DNA of 64,000 nt from CAWFXC01 sp963819735 (GTDB taxonomy: Bacteria > Actinomycetota > Acidimicrobiia > IMCC26256 > DASPTH01): the NCBI GenBank assembly GCA_963819735.1, contig CAWFXC010000001.1, positions 1,488,001 to 1,552,000 on the forward strand. The letters run 5' to 3'. Made by a program: the position numbers and the translations under genes. The notes below the pieces were generated by a model. It saw nothing but the letters and a program-made list of their open reading frames with translations. It was not told the origin of the DNA and ran no database searches. Shown piece after piece: positions 59,443-64,000 of this stretch (its first letter is position 1; every line of letters starts with the position of its first letter).

Positions 59443-60198
59443 ATGGACCACAAGGTGATCGGCACGACCATGCCCGTGCTCGAGATGGCGCTGCAACCCG
59501 GTGAGTCCGTGGTGGCGGAGGCCGGGCAACTCTCGTGGATGACGAGCGCGATCCAGCTGCAGACCGCGGCGACCGGTAAGGCAGGGGCCAAGGGCGTGTT
59601 CGGTGCGGTGAAGCGGGCGGTCTCCGGTGGCAGCCTCTTCATGACCGAGTACACCGCCGAGGGCGCCGAGGGCATGGTCGCCTTCGCGACCAAGGTGCCC
59701 GGTCAGATCATGCAGATCGAGGTGAACCCCGACAAGACCTACATGGTCCACCGCGGCGGGTACCTCTGCGGCGTCGACGGCGTGAACCTGGAGATCGGGT
59801 TCCAGCAGAAGATCGGTGCCGGCCTCTTCGGAGGCGCCGGGTTCATCCTGCAGAAGGTGTCGGGTACCGGCTCGGCGTGGATCGAGCTCGACGGCGAGAT
59901 CGTCGACTACGACCTGGCCGCCGGCGAGTCGTTGCGGGTGCACCCGGGACACGTCGGGATGTTCGAGGCGACGGTCGCGTTCGAGCTCGATCGGATCAAG
60001 GGCATCAAGAACATCGTGTTCGGCAACGACGGGCTGTTCCTCGCCAAGCTCACCGGTCCCGGCAAGGTGTGGCTCCAGACCATGCCGCTGCCGAACCTCG
60101 CGGCCGCGCTGGCGCCCTACCTCGTGACCGACTCCGGCGACGGGAACTCGGGCAGTCGCTTCTCGCTCGGCAACATCAACCTCGGCAACGACGACTAG
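59443..60198 (+). CDS. AIM24/TIGR00266 family protein
   Basis: A 251-residue protein, AGGAGGAAC before the ATG. The beta-helix-like repeat pattern (LQPGESVVAEAGQLSWMTSA; GGSLFMTEYTAEGAEGMVAF; GQIMQIEVNPDKTYMVHRGG; AFELDRIKGIKNIVFGNDGL) is characteristic of the TIGR00266/AIM24 family, whose biochemical role is unknown; the eukaryotic relatives are mitochondrial. Converges on the next gene with a four-base overlap. Confidence 0.9.
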   Translation: MDHKVIGTTMPVLEMALQPGESVVAEAGQLSWMTSAIQLQTAATGKAGAKGVFGAVKRAVSGGSLFMTEYTAEGAEGMVAFATKVPGQIMQIEVNPDKTYMVHRGGYLCGVDGVNLEIGFQQKIGAGLFGGAGFILQKVSGTGSAWIELDGEIVDYDLAAGESLRVHPGHVGMFEATVAFELDRIKGIKNIVFGNDGLFLAKLTGPGKVWLQTMPLPNLAAALAPYLVTDSGDGNSGSRFSLGNINLGNDD

Positions 60199-60845
60199 CG
60201 AGCCTTCTGTAGCCCGCGCACATGGGCGAGCAGCGCGACGGCGTGGCCGAGCGGATCGTCGAGTGGCCACCCGATGTCGGGGAAGTCGAAGTACTCGATG
60301 CTCAACCGGCCGTCGTAGCCGACTTCGTCGAGCCGCCGTAGCAGCGCGGCGAAGTCGACGTCGCCACCGTCGTCGGCGTGCCGTTGCGGGTCGCCGAACG
60401 AAGCCTGCCGGATCTGCACGTGATCGGCGCGCGCGAGCAGCTCGACCGGGTCTTCACCCCACGTCGCGACGTGACCGGTGTCGACGAGCAGACCCAGACC
60501 CGGTACCGCGTCGAGCATCGCGTGCACCTTCTCGATCGTGTTCACCACGCCACCCGGCCATGGCTCCATCCGGAGTGGCACGTGGCGACGGAAGACGTCG
60601 ATGGTGCGGTCCCACGCGCCGTCGGCGTCCGGCAGGACTCCGACGCTGCAACCGGTGCGCGCTCTCGCCACGCAGTGGTCCCACACCGGCAACGCCAACT
60701 CGCCGTCGAACGAGAAGACGTCGGGCCCACCGGGGGCCTGGGTGATGTCGATGTGATCGAAGCCGAGGGCCTGGCCGCGTACCGCGCCTTCGGTCCGCGG
60801 CTGAGGAAAGAATACGCAGTCGACCGCACCGATCGGTAGCGCCAT
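60195..60845 (-). CDS. Sugar phosphate isomerase/epimerase-like protein
   Basis: A 216-residue TIM-barrel protein of the AP endonuclease 2-like (xylose isomerase-like) superfamily: GAVDCVFFPQPRTEGAVRGQ, LRMEPWPGGVVNTIEKVHAM, LGLLVDTGHVATWGEDPVEL and LSIEYFDFPDIGWPLDDPLG. The Glu, Asp and His positions for a metal are present (VDTGHV, SIEYF). The family contains hydroxypyruvate isomerases and epimerases; the size is smaller than usual. Substrate unknown. Confidence 0.82.
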   Translation of the reverse strand: MALPIGAVDCVFFPQPRTEGAVRGQALGFDHIDITQAPGGPDVFSFDGELALPVWDHCVARARTGCSVGVLPDADGAWDRTIDVFRRHVPLRMEPWPGGVVNTIEKVHAMLDAVPGLGLLVDTGHVATWGEDPVELLARADHVQIRQASFGDPQRHADDGGDVDFAALLRRLDEVGYDGRLSIEYFDFPDIGWPLDDPLGHAVALLAHVRGLQKAR

Positions 60846-60866
60846 GGGCGCCGATCGTAGGTGCGA

Positions 60867-62738
60867 TCAGCGGAACAGCTGGAGGATCGACTGCGGCGCC
60901 TGGTTCGCCAGTTGCAGTTCGCTGTCCTGATTCTGCTGCACGTCGTCGAGCCGCTGCGTCCCGTCGTCGCAGGCCTCGTCATCGGACTGGACGAGTTGCT
61001 GCGGATCATCGTTGGCGACTTGCAGGCCGGCGGCGTCGTCGGCTGCGGTGTTGATCCGGAGGCCGGTCGAGAGGCGGCTGATCGTCCGCTGCTGCTGGGC
61101 GAGTTGGCCGGCGTCGTCGTCGGCGTCACCTGCGGGGTCGGCGTTGTCGGCCTGCACGACTTGCTGCGGTTGGGAGTTGGCGATCTGCAGACTGCTGACG
61201 CCGGAGTCGTCGCTCGTTTCGTCGCCGCGCAGGAGCTGCAGCAGTTGTTGCTGCTGGTCGTTGGCCTGCTCGAGGGCGGCGGTGTTGTCGTCGCTGCCAT
61301 CGCGCAGGAGCTGCAGGATCTGTTGCGGCGGGGCGTCGGGCGGGCACTCGGGTGCACTGTTGTCGACTCCGGTCTGATCGTCCGGCGCGATGTCGGTCTG
61401 ATCGAGTGGTGCGACGGTGTCGTCGGTGGGAGCGACGGTCGTGTCGTCAGTGGGAGCGATGGTCGTGTCGTCGGTCGGCGTGATCGTCGTGTCATCGGGC
61501 GCCACGACGTTGGTGTCCTCCGGGGCCGCGACGGTGGTGTCATCCGGGGCCGCGACGGTGGTGTCGTCGGTGGGTGTGACGGTCGTGTCGACCGGCGCCG
61601 CGACGGTGGTGTCGTCGGGTGCGACCGTGGTCGTGTCGTCGGTCGGCGTGATCGTCGTGTCGTCGGGTGCGACCGTGGTCGTGTCGTCGGTGGGTGTGAC
61701 GGTCGTGTCGTCGGGTGCCGCGACGGTGGTGTCGTCGGGTGCGACGGTGGTGTCGTCGACGGGTGCGACGGTGGTGTCGTCGGGTGCGACGGTGGTGTCG
61801 TCGGGTGCGACGGTGGTGTCGTCGACGGGTGCGACGGTGGTGTCGTCGACGGGTGCGACGGTGGTGTCGTCGACGGGTGCGACGGTGGTGTCGTCGATCG
61901 GCGCCGCGACGGTCTCGGTCGGGGGCCGAGGGGCTGTGGGCTCCGCGGGGCTCGCGGCCGAGGTCGGGCCAGGGGCTGGCGGAGCAACGCTCGTCGCTGC
62001 CGACCACACCACCGGCTGCGCGGCGGGAGTCGCGGCGGCGTTCCCCACGTCCGTCGTCGTGCTGTCCTGCGCGCTGCCGATCGCGGTTCCGGTCGGCGAG
62101 TGATCCGCGTGGGTGGCGGCGATGGTCGGTGCGCCGGCCGCCGACGCGGGCTGGTTCCCGGCGAGCTTGAGCCCGCCTCCGAACAGGCCGGCACCCATGG
62201 CGATGCCCACCGCCGGGATCAGGAGCTTGCGGCGGAAGAGCACCGCGCGCATGGCGGCGGCCTCTTCGCGGTCGACGTCGATGAGCTCGATCAGACGCTG
62301 CTCGATCGCGTCGGGGGTACCGCCCAGGATCTGGGCCAGGCCGTCGAGGTCCTCGTCGCGCAACGGGATCCACGCGCCGGGCTCGGTGTCGCGCAGCTCG
62401 TAGAGCAGCCCGAGGTACCCCTTGAGCACCTCGTCGGAATGGGGATCCCTCGACCGCATGGCGCGGCTCGCCCCGCTCACCTGCAGGATCTGGTCCTCGA
62501 AGGTCACCGGTGTCGTGAGGCGCGGCGGCACCAGCATCTCGACCGGGCAGGCGTACGCCGCGGCCAGCGCCGCGGCCACCGACGGACTGGCTTGCACCTT
62601 GCCGGACTCGAGTGCCTTCAGTTCGGAGCGCGAGATTCCGGCGTCGCGCGCCGTCTGCCGCCGGCTCAGGCCGGCATGGCGGCGCGCCGCGCGGAGGGAT
62701 TTGCCGACTCGAGCGGCCGGAATCTCGCGTGACGCCAT
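60867..62738 (-). CDS. HTH-transmembrane protein with DDTTVAP and QxANxxPQQ repeats
   Basis: A 623-residue protein. Residues 10-65 form an XRE-type HTH (GKSLRAARRHAGLSRRQTAR; AGISRSELKALESGKV). A helical region follows (LKGYLGLLYELRDTEPGAWI), then one membrane helix near residue 165 (LLIPAVGIAMGAGLFGGGL). The exterior part has a Ser/Thr/Pro-rich linker, a long low-complexity tract of DDTTVAP, DDTTVAPV and DDTTVTPT units (about 61,417-61,905 on the DNA), and a C-terminal region with repeats: PPQQILQLLRDG, ANDQQQQLLQLLRG, LQIANSQPQQVVQ, LQVANDDPQQLVQ and LQLANQAPQSILQLFR. The topology resembles RodZ-like proteins (cytoplasmic HTH, one TM, external region). Function unknown; possibly cell-envelope sensing. 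The opposite strand is also open for the same length because of the repeat. Confidence 0.75.
   Translation of the reverse strand: MASREIPAARVGKSLRAARRHAGLSRRQTARDAGISRSELKALESGKVQASPSVAAALAAAYACPVEMLVPPRLTTPVTFEDQILQVSGASRAMRSRDPHSDEVLKGYLGLLYELRDTEPGAWIPLRDEDLDGLAQILGGTPDAIEQRLIELIDVDREEAAAMRAVLFRRKLLIPAVGIAMGAGLFGGGLKLAGNQPASAAGAPTIAATHADHSPTGTAIGSAQDSTTTDVGNAAATPAAQPVVWSAATSVAPPAPGPTSAASPAEPTAPRPPTETVAAPIDDTTVAPVDDTTVAPVDDTTVAPVDDTTVAPDDTTVAPDDTTVAPVDDTTVAPDDTTVAAPDDTTVTPTDDTTTVAPDDTTITPTDDTTTVAPDDTTVAAPVDTTVTPTDDTTVAAPDDTTVAAPEDTNVVAPDDTTITPTDDTTIAPTDDTTVAPTDDTVAPLDQTDIAPDDQTGVDNSAPECPPDAPPQQILQLLRDGSDDNTAALEQANDQQQQLLQLLRGDETSDDSGVSSLQIANSQPQQVVQADNADPAGDADDDAGQLAQQQRTISRLSTGLRINTAADDAAGLQVANDDPQQLVQSDDEACDDGTQRLDDVQQNQDSELQLANQAPQSILQLFR
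61417..61905 (-). repeat. DNA tandem repeat coding for DDTTVAP units
   Basis: Units of about 18-24 bp built from GACGGTGGTGTCGTC and GGGTGC, repeated more than 20 times with small changes (plus strand shown). It encodes the low-complexity tract of the membrane protein above and is a likely site of copy-number variation. Confidence 0.85.
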
Positions 62739-62843
62739 CGCAGATGATCGGCACCCGGTGCGGAATCTGAAGATCCATTCGTCCGAAGCGTTTCAGCGTC
62801 GGCCCCGATTCCGCCGACCGCCGGCCCGGTAGGATCCCGCTCC

Positions 62844-63418
62844 GTGATCCTGTCCGATGTCACCATCCGCGAGGAGCTCGCGGCGGGTCGAATCCTCATC
62901 GACCCCCTCGACGAGCGCGTCGATCCAACCCTCGTCGGTGGATCTCCACTGCGATTCGCTGTTCCGCGTGTTCCGCAACGACACCACGCCGTTCATCGAT
63001 CCCAAGCTGTCGCAGGAAGATCTCACCGAGCTGGTCGAGGTCGACCGAAGGCGGCGCGTTCATCCTCCACCCGGGAGAGTTCGTCCTCGGCTCCACCCTC
63101 GAACGCGTCGCGCTGCCCGACGACCTCGTCGCCCGGCTCGAGGGCAAGAGCTCGCTCGGGCGCCTCGGTCTGCTCATCCACAGCACCGCCGGGTTCGTCG
63201 ACGCCGGCTGGGACGGCCACCTCACCCTCGAACTGTCGAACGTCGCCAATCTCCCGATCGCGCTCTACCCGGGGATGAAGATCGGCCAGATCTCGTTTCT
63301 CCGCATGACGACCGCGGCCGAGAACCCGTACGGCAGCAAGAGCACGGGTTCGAAGTACCAGGGCCAGCGCGGCCCCACGCCCTCGCGCTACTACCTCAAC
63401 TTTCCTGCGAGCGAGTGA
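62844..63418 (+). pseudogene. dcd: dCTP deaminase, two frameshifts
   Basis: The three segments in different frames join into one dCTP deaminase: MILSDVTIREELAAGRILID, PLDERV; then QPSSVDLHCDSLFRVFRNDT, TPFIDPKLSQEDLTELVEVD; then GAFILHPGEFVLGSTLERVA, LPDDLVARLEGKSSLGRLGL, LIHSTAGFVDAGWDGHLTLE, GSKYQGQRGPTPSRYY. Catalytic Glu (HLTLELSN) and the substrate motif (GKSSLGRLGLLIHSTAG) are present. Indels near 62,918 and 63,046 disrupt the frame. The enzyme makes dUTP (or dUMP if bifunctional) for dTTP synthesis and is normally conserved, so sequence error is more likely than loss. Confidence 0.9.
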
Positions 63419-63993
63419 CCGATCGCCCGTCGCCGGAGCTGCCCCGCTGTGCGTGGGCCGGTACCGACCCGCTCATGGTGGCGTACCACGACGACGACTG
63501 GGGCGTCCCCACCCACGACGACGCCGCACTGTTCGAGCTCGTGACCCTCGAAGGCGCGCAGGCCGGTCTGAGTTGGAGCACGATCCTGCGCAAACGCGAC
63601 GGTTACCGCGCCGCCTTCGCGCGCTTCGACCCCGTGAAGGTGGCGCGCTTCACCGACCGCGACGTCGAGCGCCTGTTGGGCGACGCCTCGATCGTGCGCC
63701 ACCGGGGAAAGATCGAGTCGACCATCGCGAACGCACACGCGATCCGCGCGGTGCAGAAGGAGCGCGGGAGCTTCGACGCGTACGTCTGGGAGTTCGTCGG
63801 CGGCGCGCCGATCATCGGCCGCTTCCGCAGTGTCGGCGAGCTCCCTGCCGTCACCGACGAGTCGAAGGCGTTGAGCAAGGACCTGAAACGGCGCGGCTTC
63901 CGCTTCGTGGGGCCCACGACTGCCTACGCGTTCATGCAGGCGGCCGGGCTCGCCGACGATCACGTCGTCGGGTGCTTCCGCTACCGCGGCTGA
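63415..63993 (+). CDS. tag: DNA-3-methyladenine glycosylase I
   Basis: A 192-residue protein; GTG overlaps the dcd stop by four bases. CAWAGTDPLMVAYHDDDWGV, PTHDDAALFELVTLEGAQAG and LSWSTILRKRDGYRAAFARF are typical of TagI. Zn ligands: Cys12 and His in the N-terminal part, and His and Cys in DDHVVGCF at the C-terminus. It excises 3-methyladenine from alkylated DNA. Length is normal. It may be co-transcribed with dcd. Confidence 0.92.
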   Translation: MTDRPSPELPRCAWAGTDPLMVAYHDDDWGVPTHDDAALFELVTLEGAQAGLSWSTILRKRDGYRAAFARFDPVKVARFTDRDVERLLGDASIVRHRGKIESTIANAHAIRAVQKERGSFDAYVWEFVGGAPIIGRFRSVGELPAVTDESKALSKDLKRRGFRFVGPTTAYAFMQAAGLADDHVVGCFRYRG

Positions 63994-64000
63994 CCGCGCC

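Noticed and set aside
61417..61905. CRISPR-like or regulatory tandem repeat
   Set aside because: The units are in frame with a protein and have no unique spacers; it is a coding tandem repeat.
60861..62732. Plus-strand open frame of 623 codons opposite the DDTTVAP protein
   Set aside because: Its repeats (VGCDGGVV-like) are the antisense of the tandem array; the minus-strand frame has a HTH, a membrane helix and organised repeats.

Overview
This window comes from a high-GC Gram-positive bacterium of the phylum Actinomycetota. GTG and TTG starts are frequent, a DinB-like TIGR03086 protein and a DUF2510 domain are present, and the right part carries CoA-transferase and amidohydrolase catabolic genes. 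The class Acidimicrobiia is a reasonable guess, but no marker gene here proves it.

The window splits into two parts. Bases 1 to about 38,650 look like a genomic island integrated at the 3' end of a tRNA-Gly gene. The window opens inside the T-arm of that tRNA (1-22). A second copy of the tRNA 3' half, starting at the CCC anticodon loop, lies at 38,608-38,651, followed by what looks like the native tRNA terminator. Just inside both junctions are direct repeats of CCATCGCGCG (93-113 and 38,479-38,512), as expected for arm-type binding sites of a site-specific recombinase. No integrase gene was found.

The island is a string of small, mostly plus-strand, unrelated genes: ankyrin, DsbA-like, YCII, MmcQ/YjbR, TfoX-N, ABM, SRPBCC, SnoaL, cupin, VOC, HAD, PAP2, DUF1345, VanZ and many unknowns. 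They are separated by divergent copies of one palindromic inter-gene repeat, here called IGP. A typical copy runs AACTGCCGATCTGC, CTCGGGGGACATT, GCACGCTGGGGTGGGC, then a hairpin of the form CCAGA-CGGGCAAT-TCTGG. The layout resembles a cassette array, but canonical integron attC boxes and an IntI gene are not visible. Two IS110-family elements (25.6-26.9 kb and 32.3-33.7 kb) sit in the loop of IGP hairpins, and each keeps a strongly conserved leader of about 220 nt that may encode a bridge RNA. At the right end of the island a PH-like/SHOCT protein gene precedes a methylase-like gene that also encodes a specificity-like region and a HEPN-like RNxxxxH motif, which suggests defence.

Bases 38,653-64,000 are ordinary chromosome. 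They hold an ABC-type amino-acid binding protein, an alpha/beta hydrolase, an oxyR/LigD-phosphoesterase operon divergent from catalase, a secreted intradiol-dioxygenase-like lipoprotein, and a catabolic region from 45.3 to 59.4 kb. That region has two paralogous double-domain CoA transferases, two amidohydrolases, a class II aldolase, an esterase, an SDR, a nitronate monooxygenase, an enoyl-CoA hydratase and a TauD-like dioxygenase. It is followed by an AIM24-like protein, a sugar-phosphate isomerase-like protein, a HTH-membrane-repeat protein, dcd and tag.

Many genes are split by single-base frameshifts, often in short homopolymers. Core genes (catalase, dcd) are affected as well as island genes, so a raised indel error rate in the assembly is likely. 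Genes with frameshifts are labelled pseudogene for safety, but many are probably intact in the organism.
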